Shown here: positions 43,480-52,392 of the stretch, piece after piece
How positions within the stretch are numbered: the stretch's first letter is position 1
Layout: each line of letters opens with the position of its first letter
Source of the DNA: Mucilaginibacter pineti
Lineage (GTDB): Bacteria; Bacteroidota; Bacteroidia; Sphingobacteriales; Sphingobacteriaceae
NCBI RefSeq assembly: GCF_900101875.1
Contig: NZ_FNAI01000001.1
Coordinates: 1,018,569 to 1,082,568, forward strand
Length of the DNA stretch: 64,000 nt
Reading direction: 5' to 3'
Program-made: the position numbers and the translations under genes
Notes under the pieces: generated by a model
Database searches by the model: none
Told to the model about the DNA's origin: nothing
The model's input: the letters and a program-made list of their open reading frames with translations, nothing else

Positions 43480-43552
43480 GTCATGCTGAGCCTGTCGAAG
43501 CATTGCGGGCAAAGGCCTCTACGCGCGCCCCTTCGACAAGCTCAGGGTGACA
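43480..43552. repeat. GTCATGCTGAGCCTGTCGAAGC palindromic repeat, copy 2
   Basis: It has the same arms and GGGCAAAGGCCTCTACGCGC loop as 36112-36183. A GTCTGAACC phrase lies at 43354. The gap 43274-43609 shows no gene. Confidence 0.8.
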
Positions 43553-43568
43553 GACCTCTTTAGATAAA

Positions 43569-43611
43569 CACGCCCCCGGCAAAATTCCGGGGACGTGTTG
43601 ATATTTTTTTT
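43569..43611. terminator. GC-rich hairpin after the DUF1501 gene
   Basis: CACGCCCCCGG pairs with CCGGGGACGTG (one mismatch). On the plus strand a T-run follows; on the minus strand TTTATCT follows. It most likely ends the DUF1800-DUF1501 transcript. Confidence 0.65.
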
Positions 43612-44878
43612 ACGACCGCATCACCCCTATCCTATCTCCCTTCCAATCCGGGAATAGCACATGATCGTTATCAATGCCGAGGTGTTTATCGGCAACCTCG
43701 CTGAATACGCTTCTGAAATCGGTGGTTACGGCAAGGTCACGACCGTCTTCAAGGTTTTCTACCGCGAGGGGTTTAACGTTGCCATGAACAAGGCCTCCGG
43801 CTATGGCATTGCCTAAAATAAAGTTACATGAAGCCCTGCCATGATCGGTACCACCCGTTCCATTTTGGTGTACGGTGCGACCAAATTCGGTCATGGTCAT
43901 TACGGTTACATCGTCCTGGTAGGCGGCAAGGTCTGTCCACAGTGCCATCATGCTGTTGCTTAAATCAGCAACGTTACGACCAAAAATACCATTGTCGGTT
44001 CCCTGGTTAAAGTGGGTATCCCAGCCGTTCGATTCGGCAAAGGCTACTTCCAACCCAACATCCATTTTTATAAGCTGTGCAATTTGTTTCAGCGAATTAC
44101 CTAAGGCAGAATTTGGATAAACAGCGTTATTTGTTGGCTTATAATTCTTCAGATCTGTTTTTTGCAGCATTTTCATAGCATCAAAGCTTTCCTTGCCTGT
44201 TTGTTGAAGCAAGCCTGAGGTTGTTTTATCATACAGATCCTCAAAACTGCGGGCTGCTAAATTGGCTCCGGATTGGTTCCCCCGCAGCTGAATAGCGAAA
44301 TCCTGCAGGTTACTGATAGATACAGAAGGATTATCGCCATAAAATGAACGTGGCATGGCCGAGGTCATACTTACGGCGGTAAAGGGCGTAAGCGCGTCGT
44401 GCCCAAGCAAACCTACCGCACGATTTAACCAGCCGCTTGCGGTGCCTTTATTAAATGGCGTGCCCGATTCCATATAATCCTGCGCATCAAAGTGTGAACG
44501 GGTGGTATTGGGCGAGCCTATACCATGTACTATTCCCAACCTTTTTTCGCGAAACATAGGTTCAAATGCTTTCATAGAAGGATGCAACCCAAAACGGCCA
44601 TCCAGATCAATCAGGGGCGAATTATTACCGGTTTTAGCTGCCGACATGAACAGGTTTGGCCTTGCATTTTTCAGATAATCGTCTGTAAACGGGGTTACGG
44701 CCATCAGCCCGTCCATTGCGCCGCGCTGAAATATGCAGATAAGTGTTTTTCGTTTTTTATAGGGCGAGATGATTTTTTCGCCCGCAGCTGCCTCGGCAAT
44801 AAAGCCGGGAATGCCGCCCATTAAACCTACGCCCAACAGGGCCAAACCACCCGATTTTAAAAATCCTCTTCTTACCAT
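43610..44878 (-). CDS. DUF1501 protein with Tat-type signal
   Basis: The 422-residue protein starts MVRRGFLKSGGLALLGVG, a twin-arginine export signal. The mature part contains the sulfatase-like DUF1501 pattern: IFQRGAMDGL, GIVHGIGSPNTTRSHFDAQDYMESG, VMTMTEFGRTVHQNGTGGTDHGRA. It follows the DUF1800 gene by 20 bases, and the two families are very commonly paired. A periplasmic or outer-surface role is likely; the reaction is unknown. Confidence 0.92.
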   Translation of the reverse strand: MVRRGFLKSGGLALLGVGLMGGIPGFIAEAAAGEKIISPYKKRKTLICIFQRGAMDGLMAVTPFTDDYLKNARPNLFMSAAKTGNNSPLIDLDGRFGLHPSMKAFEPMFREKRLGIVHGIGSPNTTRSHFDAQDYMESGTPFNKGTASGWLNRAVGLLGHDALTPFTAVSMTSAMPRSFYGDNPSVSISNLQDFAIQLRGNQSGANLAARSFEDLYDKTTSGLLQQTGKESFDAMKMLQKTDLKNYKPTNNAVYPNSALGNSLKQIAQLIKMDVGLEVAFAESNGWDTHFNQGTDNGIFGRNVADLSNSMMALWTDLAAYQDDVTVMTMTEFGRTVHQNGTGGTDHGRASCNFILGNAIAGGLVHGNVKPLAVENLEDGRDLAVTTDFRSVFSEVADKHLGIDNDHVLFPDWKGDRIGVMRS

Positions 44879-44898
44879 GATCGTAATGTTTTTAATGT

Positions 44899-46860
44899 TT
44901 AACGTCGTTGATATTCTGGCGAACCGATGATAACGCCCACCACCTGCGATAGCATAGAATTATCACCGCCGTTGTTCTGCATCGCTATAAAGTTATTCTT
45001 CTTATTCTTCAAACCCTTGCCCCGACCTTTCATGTCGCCGCTGTCCTGCACGGCCATGTTATCCATAGTAGCTGCCTGCTGCATTTGCGCGGGCGGTGTG
45101 TTGGCGCTGGCCTCATCAACCTTTTGCATTAGTGTAGGGTCGTTAAGTAAAGGGGTTAAGTGTTTAATGGTTTCATCCAGTTTTCGTTCGGGCATGATGA
45201 GCTGGCAATAAGTTACCAGTGCCGCCTGCGCGCTTTCGGGTTCATGGTGATTGTTCAGCGCGGCTAAATCTATCCGGATACCCGGAATGCGACCCGATGC
45301 CAGCGCCAAACCAAAGTTCATGCGGTTAAGCAGCGCGCCAGTGTTTATCCAGTACTGCCCTTTATCCGGGAAACCGGTTGGGGCCTGGTAGTAATATATT
45401 TTTTCGCCCATTTTGTTTACCCAGTTGTATAACTGGTAAGGCTGGGTGATTTCGGCATGCAGACTGCGGGCAGCACCAATGGCCAGTTCAAACGGCGATT
45501 TTGTTTTCTCGCGAACTGCCGATGCGTTCCAAAATTCGGGTGCATCAACCATGGTGATCAATACCTGTTTTATATCGCCGTCCTTTTCCATAAAGGTTTT
45601 ACTCATTTTATCGAGCAGACTTTGTGGCGGGTTATCGCTCACAAAACGTACGGCTATTTTTTTAGTAATGAATTTTGCTGTAGATGGGTTGTGCGCCAGC
45701 ATAGCCAGCAGGTTTACACCTTCCTGGTAACCACCATCGGGACCGAAGTGCTTGCCCATAACCACTTTTTCGCTGTTATCATGGCGGTTGGAATTGAACA
45801 GAAAATCGCCGTCATGCACAAAACCGGCTTTTTCGAAACGCTGACTACTTATTTTATCCACTGCCTTTTTTACACCTTTGTTATACTGACCCATTGGATA
45901 GATAGTCCACCCGGTTAAAACCTTGGCTGCCTGTGTTACATCCTGTTGGGTATAACCGCCGTCAACACCAAGCGTGTGCAGCTCCATTACCTCGCGGGCG
46001 TAATTTTCATTGATGCCTTGCGTTTTACGGGCTTTTTGCAGTTTGGCGCGCTGGGTGGTATCTTCAATTACTGCCGTATTTTGCATTATTTGCCGGCGCA
46101 TTAGTCCCCGGCCTGCCATATAATCATTATTAGCGGCCACACTGCTGAAATTGTCCAGGTAGTACAGCATAGCAGGCGATTTAGCCGTTGCCAGTAAAAT
46201 ATCGTTGAATTTGCCCAGGGCGTTCGGGCGGATCACATCGCGCTCATAATCCGGGATAAACTGCGCACAATCGCCCTTGGTGATAGATACGTTAAAGTGA
46301 TTAAACCAAAAATCGGTCATTACCTCCTGCAACTGGTTATTGGTATAGGCCGATCTTAATACTTTTTGGTTGATAAACTCGCGATAAAGCTCCTGCTCGG
46401 GTTTCATGCCGTTATCATCCATGTATTTTTTCAATACATCTTTGTAGGCATTTCTATTTTTATTTACCGAATCCTTGTTTACTACGCCATCGCTTATGGC
46501 CATGCGCAAAACCTGGTTACCTTTGGGGTATTCGCTAACTATTTCGGCATTGTTTAATTTGAGGGCATCAAACTTCGCAAGCATCTGATTTAAGGAATCG
46601 TCGGGCAGGCTTGCCTCCAGTTGTTTATTAAACCAGCTTTCCAGACCCGATTTTACTACCTGGTCAATTTCGCCGGGCGTGGCGCCGTAGGTAAATCTGC
46701 TTAACAAATGTGCAGCGGCCTGCCTTTCGGTAAGGCCCGATAAACGGTATGGGAATTTAACCGCCTTTGCATTGGGTACGCTCATAAAAAATGAGGAGAA
46801 CACCACAAAACCCAAAACCAATAAACCAATGCTAACTAAATATTTTACAGTCTTTTTCAT
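44899..46860 (-). CDS. DUF1800 protein, first gene of the DUF1800-DUF1501 pair
   Basis: The 653-residue protein has a signal/anchor segment (KYLVSIGLLVLGFVVFSSFF) and then the helical DUF1800 pattern: AAAHLLSRFTYGATPGEID, FWFNHFNVSITKGD, NENYAREVMELHTLGVDGGYTQQDVTQAAKVLTGW and a C-terminal FPDKGQYWINTGALLNRMN. The last third contains a low-complexity Met/Gln/Lys-rich stretch (QMQQAATMDN, KGRGKGLKNKKNN). Its partner DUF1501 protein is 20 bases downstream. Function not established for either family. Confidence 0.92.
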   Translation of the reverse strand: MKKTVKYLVSIGLLVLGFVVFSSFFMSVPNAKAVKFPYRLSGLTERQAAAHLLSRFTYGATPGEIDQVVKSGLESWFNKQLEASLPDDSLNQMLAKFDALKLNNAEIVSEYPKGNQVLRMAISDGVVNKDSVNKNRNAYKDVLKKYMDDNGMKPEQELYREFINQKVLRSAYTNNQLQEVMTDFWFNHFNVSITKGDCAQFIPDYERDVIRPNALGKFNDILLATAKSPAMLYYLDNFSSVAANNDYMAGRGLMRRQIMQNTAVIEDTTQRAKLQKARKTQGINENYAREVMELHTLGVDGGYTQQDVTQAAKVLTGWTIYPMGQYNKGVKKAVDKISSQRFEKAGFVHDGDFLFNSNRHDNSEKVVMGKHFGPDGGYQEGVNLLAMLAHNPSTAKFITKKIAVRFVSDNPPQSLLDKMSKTFMEKDGDIKQVLITMVDAPEFWNASAVREKTKSPFELAIGAARSLHAEITQPYQLYNWVNKMGEKIYYYQAPTGFPDKGQYWINTGALLNRMNFGLALASGRIPGIRIDLAALNNHHEPESAQAALVTYCQLIMPERKLDETIKHLTPLLNDPTLMQKVDEASANTPPAQMQQAATMDNMAVQDSGDMKGRGKGLKNKKNNFIAMQNNGGDNSMLSQVVGVIIGSPEYQRR

Positions 46861-47096
46861 AGAGCGATGCGATTATTTAACTATTAAGCAGATTTACTAT
46901 GACTCTATATAAATGTATTGGTTTAAAGGCTGATACACATTATTTAAATTGTAAAATTGTAATTACAACTTATAGTATTTTAACCTTGATGTAAAAATCA
47001 CGAAAAAGGATGCCTCAACAGGTGGCTTTTTTGCTTTACAACCGTTGATATAATTTAAATTAGCTTTATTTACCTGCACTTACAACGTATTTGTTT

Positions 47097-47690
47097 ATGA
47101 ACGAAAACCAGCAAGCTTTAACCAGCGTATTAAAAAACTTTGCCGGCCTTCCCGATAGCGATATAGCACTGGGATTAAGCCTGTGGCGTACCCGTAAAAT
47201 AGCCAAAGGCGATTTTTTTAATATGCAAAGCTTTGTTTGTACCGATCTGGCGTTGATAACAAAGGGTATTTTCAGGGTATACTATGTGCCCCCTCAAACA
47301 ACCGAAGAGAAAAACGTATTCTTTTTTTCGGAGAGCCAGTTCCTGGTATCGTTTCGTAGTTTTATAAACCAGTACCCGTGCTATTATTATATACAGGCGC
47401 TGGACGATGCCGAGGTGATCTCCATTAATTACAACGATCTGCAATACCTGTACACCACCCCTACCGGCTGGGAAAAATTTGGAAGGCTTATAGCCGAGCT
47501 ATTCTTTAACTATTCGCAGGCCCGCGCCGAAGAGTTTTTATTTAATACCGCCGAGGAACGTTACTTAAAACTCACCAACGAGCACCCCAACATTGTTAAC
47601 CGCATCCCGGCCTATCACATATCCTCATACCTGGGTATTAAAAACCCATCCTTAACCCGCATTAAAAAAAGGTTGCTGGCCCATAAATAA
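47097..47690 (+). CDS. Crp/Fnr-family transcriptional regulator
   Basis: The 197-residue protein has a cyclic-nucleotide-binding-like beta barrel (about 20-115: KIAKGDFFNMQSFVCTDLALITKGIFRVYYV) and a short C-terminal helix-turn-helix (IPAYHISSYLGIKNPSLTRIKKRL). The ATG at 47097 is preferred to a TTG two codons upstream. Many Bacteroidota have such Crp-like proteins that control a neighbouring membrane protein gene; here the candidate is the DUF308 gene 161 bases downstream. The ligand is unknown; the residues that bind cAMP in Crp are not evident. Confidence 0.9.
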   Translation: MNENQQALTSVLKNFAGLPDSDIALGLSLWRTRKIAKGDFFNMQSFVCTDLALITKGIFRVYYVPPQTTEEKNVFFFSESQFLVSFRSFINQYPCYYYIQALDDAEVISINYNDLQYLYTTPTGWEKFGRLIAELFFNYSQARAEEFLFNTAEERYLKLTNEHPNIVNRIPAYHISSYLGIKNPSLTRIKKRLLAHK

Positions 47691-47851
47691 CCGTCAATCA
47701 AGGGCGTTTTTATTATTTAATTCCCTTATTTTTAGGCAGATAATTATTAAAAAATAATTATCGTCGATTTTCACTTAGGTGAAAATTTATGGCATTTATT
47801 GCCTCCATCTTTGTGTCGTCAAATAAAATAAAACTTTAAAAAAATAACACA

Positions 47852-48427
47852 ATGAAAACTCCTGACAACAACATCGCAGCTACTGCAAAAGCAATGCGTT
47901 CACTTTATTTTACCCGCGTAACATTTTCAGTAATATGGGTAACCCTTGTAGCCATATTCGCTAAATCATCGCCGCAAATAGCCGCAGTTTTATTGGTGAT
48001 ATACCCAGCCTGGGACGTATTGGGCACCATTTGGGATATCCGCATTAACCGGGGCAGTGGCTCGTCATTAACGCCGCAATATACCAATGCCGTAATTAGC
48101 GTGGCAACTACCGTTGCCGTTGGCGTGGCCCTGAGCCACAACGTACCGGCAGCAATAATAGTATTTGGTGTGTGGGCGGGCTTAACCGGCATTATACAAC
48201 TGGTGCTTGGTTTACAAAGACGCAAGACTTTTGGCGGCCAATGGCCAATGATATTAAGCGGCGGCCAATCGCTGATTGCCGGCATCAGCTTTATTATTTT
48301 AGCGCATGACCCTACAAAGGGTATTGCCAGCCTGGCAGGATATTCCGCATTTGGTGCATTTTATTACCTATTGGCAGCCATCAGGTTAAACAAAACCGCC
48401 GCAATTGTTAACACTCAGTTAACATAA
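47852..48427 (+). CDS. DUF308-like (HdeD-type) membrane protein
   Basis: The 191-residue protein is mostly membrane: about six hydrophobic helices (for example VTFSVIWVTLVAIFA, IAAVLLVIYPAWDVLGTIW, AVISVATTVAVGVAL, IIVFGVWAGLTGIIQLVLGL, LIAGISFIIL, AFGAFYYLLAAI). The repeated three-helix pattern fits DUF308/HdeD proteins, some of which act in acid stress. It follows the Crp-like regulator and is probably its target, which is inference. A 20-bp-stem hairpin lies at 48476-48521. Confidence 0.82.
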   Translation: MKTPDNNIAATAKAMRSLYFTRVTFSVIWVTLVAIFAKSSPQIAAVLLVIYPAWDVLGTIWDIRINRGSGSSLTPQYTNAVISVATTVAVGVALSHNVPAAIIVFGVWAGLTGIIQLVLGLQRRKTFGGQWPMILSGGQSLIAGISFIILAHDPTKGIASLAGYSAFGAFYYLLAAIRLNKTAAIVNTQLT

Positions 48428-48475
48428 AATAAACCTTAGAGGTTCGGTATTGCATATTTGCATTGGTACTATCAT

Positions 48476-48521
48476 AATTCTGTAAGTTTTATAACGCCTG
48501 AGTTATAAAACTTACAGAATT
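48476..48521. terminator. Perfect 20-bp hairpin after the DUF308 gene
   Basis: AATTCTGTAAGTTTTATAAC pairs exactly with GTTATAAAACTTACAGAATT around GCCTGA. There is no following T run beyond TATATTTT, so termination is likely but not certain. Confidence 0.6.
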
Positions 48522-48683
48522 TATATTTTAAAGCAACTATTGGTATCATTATTGCATACTGTAAATCAATTGATATACAGGGCTTAGCGTGAATAATTGT
48601 CGTTTAAACATGCTTACAAAAATCATACGTAACAAGCCTATATATTATTAAATTGTTAATAGTTAAATATTATCGTTAAAACA

Positions 48684-48714
48684 TTTGCAAAATAAAACTT
48701 GTAGCGTATATTTG
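48684..48714 (+). promoter_or_regulatory. Full consensus promoter of the candidate RNA gene
   Basis: TTTG at 48684-48687, exactly 19 bases of spacer, then TATATTTG at 48707-48714: an ideal Bacteroidota -33/-7 promoter. It is the best promoter I found in the window, and no protein start lies within 200 bases. Confidence 0.8.
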
Positions 48715-48719
48715 CAGTG

Positions 48720-48840
48720 TAGTAAATGTAAGGCGCTGAACGGCAGCAACAGATGGTTCGACTCCTCCCTTACAGCTCTTCTCATAATTTAGGTTTATAA
48801 TTGGTTAGAACGCGCCCTTGCCCATCAAGGGCGCTTCTTG
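48720..48840 (+). ncRNA. Candidate small RNA, about 120 nt
   Basis: The segment runs from the predicted start of the promoter at 48684-48714 to an intrinsic terminator at 48812-48840 and has no supported reading frame. TGTAAGG (48727-48733) pairs exactly with CCTTACA (48768-48774). Inside are a small hairpin GCTG-AACGG-CAGC (48735-48747) and GGTTCGACTCC (48755-48765), a string like a tRNA or tmRNA T-loop. The 3' part is AT-rich and single-stranded before the terminator. It may be a stand-alone sRNA, a remnant of a tRNA-like gene, or a leader of the gene at 48921. I cannot assign a known family. Confidence 0.6.
48812..48840 (+). terminator. Intrinsic terminator of the candidate RNA
   Basis: GCGCCCTTG (48812-48820), loop CCCAT, CAAGGGCGC (48826-48834), then TTCTTGTTTCT. 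Confidence 0.85.
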
Positions 48841-48920
48841 TTTCTATACATTTTTCAAATCCTCCCATCCTAAAACAATGTACATTAAAGGTTGTATTAT
48901 TGAATATAAATCAACAGCTC

Positions 48921-49238
48921 ATGAAAAACCCGGTTACCTTAGCTTTAAAACATGCAGATGGCAGCAAAAGAATGATAATTATTGAACCTGTTTTGCTGCA
49001 TAACCTAACAGATGCCGGTGTTTACAAGATCTATAAAACTTCGATTGATAATGAGTCGGAATTGTTTACCGAAGATTTGGAGATTGATGAGGGCCACCCC
49101 GCAATGGCCGATACCGACAATCCCGATTACCTGGGTACCATAACGTTTAAAGCCGGACACCAGCAATGGGATTATAACGGCGAACTGCTGAATACCGACG
49201 AACAGCAGCAGATAGCCACTTATTTATTAAATAAGTAG
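48921..49238 (+). CDS. Uncharacterised 105-residue protein
   Basis: I do not recognise this protein. The ATG at 48921 is chosen because upstream in-frame sequence runs through the terminator at 48812-48840. The chain is acidic and soluble (KHADGSKRMIIIEPVLLHN, TDAGVYKIYKTSIDNESELF, TFKAGHQQWDYNGELLNTDEQQQI) with alternating beta strands and a final helix. A TATTATTG box at 48895-48902 is a one-mismatch -7 candidate. It is convergent with the SMP-30-like gene with three bases between stops. Confidence 0.75.
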   Translation: MKNPVTLALKHADGSKRMIIIEPVLLHNLTDAGVYKIYKTSIDNESELFTEDLEIDEGHPAMADTDNPDYLGTITFKAGHQQWDYNGELLNTDEQQQIATYLLNK

Positions 49239-49241
49239 TCG

Positions 49242-50135
49242 TTAATTAACGCCCTTTACGTTCATTTTAAAGGTGTAAACAGCTTTTGACGCCGTGATGA
49301 ATAGCACATCCTTATTTTTACCGCCGAAACAGATATTGGCAGTCCACGGTTCATCGATGGCGATGTGGGCTATTTTTTCGCCTTTGGGGTTCACTATGGT
49401 TACGCCATTTCCGCAAAGGTAAACGTTGCCTTGCCGGTCAATGGTCATACCATCGCAGCCCTGGGTTATAAACAGGATACGGTTACTTAGGGTTCCATCG
49501 GGATTAATATCGTATCTGTAGGTTTTGTTGTCGCCAATATCTGCCACGTATAAATTCTTTCCGTCGGCTGTGCCAATGATACCGTTGGGTTGTTTCAGTT
49601 TATCATCAACAATTACGGCTTCGTGTTTGCCTTTTGGTAAATAATATACCTTTTGCCCGTCGAGGTCGGATTTTGTACGCGTCCAGTAATCGCGCTGGTA
49701 ATACGGATCGGTTATGTAGATGCCTTTGTCGCCCGGCCTCACCCAAACATCATTGGGGCCGTTAAATATGTGGCCGTTAAAATCTTTCAGTAATACCTCC
49801 ACCTTCCCTTTCGGGTTAACCGACCATAGTTCCCCTTTAGCATCGGCACAGGTAATAAGATTTCCTTTACCATCAAAATACATCCCGTTGCTGCGGCCTG
49901 CGCTATCTAAAAAAACAGAGAATTTACCGTCGGTACCGTACTTCCATATTTTATTATTGGGCTGATCGGTAAAAAACACATTGCCTTTTTTATCTACAGC
50001 AGGCCCTTCGGTAAAAGAAAACTGTTTGGAAATAAGCTGGGGTTTAGTATCTGTATCATACAAACCTGCATTCTGGCTAAAAACACGACAGGAGGTTATC
50101 AGCACGAAGAATATTATAACAGGCAGCTTTTTCAT
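49242..50135 (-). CDS. SMP-30/gluconolactonase-family exported protein
   Basis: The 297-residue six-bladed beta-propeller has the family metal ligands Glu43 in FTEGPAVD, Asn128 in NGPNDVWV, Asn184 in KQPNGI and Asp228 in GCDGMT. SMP-30 enzymes open sugar lactones with a divalent metal. MKKLPVIIFFVLITSC suggests lipoprotein processing before Cys16; a plain signal peptide ending at FSQ is the alternative. The ATG at 50135 is preferred because upstream sequence is the GTAGAGACGCAAT repeat. Substrate unknown. Confidence 0.9.
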   Translation of the reverse strand: MKKLPVIIFFVLITSCRVFSQNAGLYDTDTKPQLISKQFSFTEGPAVDKKGNVFFTDQPNNKIWKYGTDGKFSVFLDSAGRSNGMYFDGKGNLITCADAKGELWSVNPKGKVEVLLKDFNGHIFNGPNDVWVRPGDKGIYITDPYYQRDYWTRTKSDLDGQKVYYLPKGKHEAVIVDDKLKQPNGIIGTADGKNLYVADIGDNKTYRYDINPDGTLSNRILFITQGCDGMTIDRQGNVYLCGNGVTIVNPKGEKIAHIAIDEPWTANICFGGKNKDVLFITASKAVYTFKMNVKGVN

Positions 50136-50197
50136 ATTTGATGGTAATTGGTTTGCTAATGTAACTGGTTTTATGCGGAGAAAAAAGCAGCTTCTTT

Positions 50198-50301
50198 GTA
50201 GAGACGCAATATTTTGCGTCTCCCGCATGCAAATCACATCTGCAAATTCGGCCTTGCAATTCCACCCTTATAACGGGAGACGCAAAATATTGCGTCTCTA
50301 C
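50198..50301. repeat. GTAGAGACGCAATATTTTGCGTCT palindrome family, copy 2
   Basis: The ends GTAGAGACGCAAT and ATTGCGTCTCTAC match those of 3649-3737; the centre differs. It lies between the divergent SMP-30-like and lysS genes. Confidence 0.75.
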
Positions 50302-50326
50302 AGTCCTACAAAACCATTAAAAACGC

Positions 50327-50334
50327 TATTTTTG
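50327..50334 (+). promoter_or_regulatory. Candidate -7 box of lysS
   Basis: TATTTTTG matches TAnnTTTG, 28 bases before the lysS ATG at 50363. Confidence 0.5.
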
Positions 50335-50362
50335 CACCTTTATTAAAAATACCGTTCATAAC

Positions 50363-52084
50363 ATGAGTATTGCATTATCCGAACAGGAAATTATACGCCG
50401 CAAATCTTTGCAACAATTACGTGCATTGGGTATCAACCCTTACCCTGCCGAAGAGTTTAAGATAACCGCCCAGGCCAGGGATATTACTGAAAACTTTAAT
50501 ACCAAGCCTGATGCCTTTAAGGATGTGGTAATTGCCGGCCGTATCATGATGCGCCGTATCATGGGTAATGCATCATTTTTTGAGTTGCAGGACAGTACCG
50601 GCCGCGTACAGGTTTACATTAAACGCGATGATATTTGCCCTGGTGAAGATAAAACGTTATACAATGAGGTATTTAAACGGTTATTGGACATAGGGGATTA
50701 CGTTGGTATTAAAGGCTACGTATTCTTAACCCAAACCGGCGAAATATCTGTACATACCCAGGAGTTAACCATCTTATCTAAATCATTAAAACCACTGCCG
50801 GTGGTACGTCGTGATGATGAGGGCAAAATTTACGATGCCTTTACCGATCCTGAAATGCGTTACCGCCAGCGTTATGTTGATTTAACGGTTAACCCTGCTT
50901 ACAAACAAATTTTCATTAACCGCTCCAAAGTTATCAGCAGTATGCGTAACTATTTTAACGAGCAGGGCTGGATGGAAGTGGAAACCCCTATACTGCAACC
51001 CGTACATGGCGGCGCGGCGGCGCGTCCGTTTGCTACGCATCATAATACATTGGATATGCCTTTGTTTTTACGCATAGCCAATGAGTTGTATTTGAAACGA
51101 CTGATTGTTGCAGGTTTCGACGGTGTATATGAGTTTGGTAAAATGTTCCGTAACGAGGGTATGGACCGTACCCACAACCCGGAATTTACCGCCATGGAAA
51201 TCTATGTGGCCTACAAGGATTATATATGGATGATGGCCATGGTTGAGGAATGTTTAGAAACCGTAGCCAAAGCCGTACACGGCATTCCCGTGGTGCAGGT
51301 GGGCAACAACGAGATAAACTTTGCAGGCCCTTACGAAAAGCTATCTATGTATGATTCTATCCTGAAATATACAGGTATAGATGTATCGGCAATGGATGAG
51401 GCCGGTTTGCGCGAAACCTGCGCCGACCTGAAAATAGAAGTTAACCCAACAATGGGCAAAGGCAAACTGATTGACGAGATCTTCAGTGCCAAGGTAGAAC
51501 ATAACCTTATCCAGCCTACTTATATTACCGACTACCCTATCGAAATGACGCCGCTTGCTAAAAAGCACCGTACCAAAGATGGTTTGGTTGAGCGTTTTGA
51601 GCTGTTTGTGAACGGTAAGGAGATAGCAAATGCCTACTCGGAATTGAATGACCCTATTGATCAGCGTGAGCGTTTAGAGGAGCAATTGATACTGGCCGGT
51701 CGTGGTGATGATGAAGCAATGGCTATGGACGACGACTTTTTACGCGCCCTGGAATATGGTATGCCGCCAACATCAGGCCTGGGCATCGGTATCGATCGTT
51801 TGGTAATGCTGATGACCAACCAAAGCACCATCCAGGAAGTACTATTCTTCCCGCAGATGCGCCCCGAGAAAAAAGCCAAAGTTGTTACAGCCGAAGATTT
51901 TGTAAACATAGGCGTACCTGCAGAATGGGTACCCGTATTAAATAAAATGGGCTTCAACACTGTTGAAGAACTAAAAGCAGGCAACCCCAACAAGGTATTT
52001 AACGACCTTGGCGGGATGCGCAAAAAGTTAAAACTGGATATCGCCATGCCAACTAAAGAAGAGGTAATGGCATGGTTTGAGTAA
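50363..52084 (+). CDS. lysS: Lysyl-tRNA synthetase, class II
   Basis: The 573-residue enzyme charges tRNA-Lys. An OB-fold anticodon domain (about 55-165) precedes the class II core with motif 2 FRNEGMDRTHNPEFTAMEIY and motif 3 GLGIGIDRLVMLM. After LFFPQMRPE an extra tail of about 70 residues (EDFVNIGVPAEWVPVLNKMG, NDLGGMRKKLKLDI) looks like a small helix-hairpin-helix domain. This tail is absent from the Escherichia coli enzyme and I associate it with Bacteroidota LysRS. A GC hairpin terminator follows. Confidence 0.96.
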   Translation: MSIALSEQEIIRRKSLQQLRALGINPYPAEEFKITAQARDITENFNTKPDAFKDVVIAGRIMMRRIMGNASFFELQDSTGRVQVYIKRDDICPGEDKTLYNEVFKRLLDIGDYVGIKGYVFLTQTGEISVHTQELTILSKSLKPLPVVRRDDEGKIYDAFTDPEMRYRQRYVDLTVNPAYKQIFINRSKVISSMRNYFNEQGWMEVETPILQPVHGGAAARPFATHHNTLDMPLFLRIANELYLKRLIVAGFDGVYEFGKMFRNEGMDRTHNPEFTAMEIYVAYKDYIWMMAMVEECLETVAKAVHGIPVVQVGNNEINFAGPYEKLSMYDSILKYTGIDVSAMDEAGLRETCADLKIEVNPTMGKGKLIDEIFSAKVEHNLIQPTYITDYPIEMTPLAKKHRTKDGLVERFELFVNGKEIANAYSELNDPIDQRERLEEQLILAGRGDDEAMAMDDDFLRALEYGMPPTSGLGIGIDRLVMLMTNQSTIQEVLFFPQMRPEKKAKVVTAEDFVNIGVPAEWVPVLNKMGFNTVEELKAGNPNKVFNDLGGMRKKLKLDIAMPTKEEVMAWFE

Positions 52085-52111
52085 AACTGATAGTTGCAAA
52101 CACAACGCATA

Positions 52112-52151
52112 AATTACGGGCTATACGGGTAAAACCGCATAGCCCGTAATT
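52112..52151 (+). terminator. Terminator of lysS
   Basis: AATTACGGGCTAT pairs with ATAGCCCGTAATT around ACGGGTAAAACCGC (itself partly pairing), followed by GTTTAT. Confidence 0.75.
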
Positions 52152-52168
52152 GTTTATAGGTAAAGGAT

Positions 52169-52303
52169 GTCATTTCGATAGAGCCAGGGAGGGGTAAAAG
52201 CGCGGCGCGAAAGAGAAATCTTCAGCGGGATGTATTTGTCCAAAGCATAGTTCGCTTAGCATATCGTAGAAGATTTCTCACTCGTACCTCGCATCGAAAT
52301 GAC
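52169..52303. repeat. GTCATTTCGA palindromic repeat, copy 4
   Basis: GTCATTTCGATAGAGCC and GAGAAATCTTC on the left are mirrored by GAAGATTTCTC and CATCGAAATGAC on the right. TGACTTAATGATGCGAAGC phrases follow to 52385. No gene is visible in 52085-52392. Confidence 0.75.
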
Positions 52304-52392
52304 ATTCTTTATTTATGATAAATGACTTAATGATGCGAAGCAAAATAACCCAATGACGCGCAGCTAAACGACTAATGACGCGAAGCAAATAC

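Noticed and set aside
48721..48780. A complete tRNA or tmRNA in the candidate RNA
   Set aside because: The T-loop-like string is present, but the stem beside it pairs poorly and there is no D-arm or anticodon arm; only a tRNA-like remnant or an unrelated RNA is possible.
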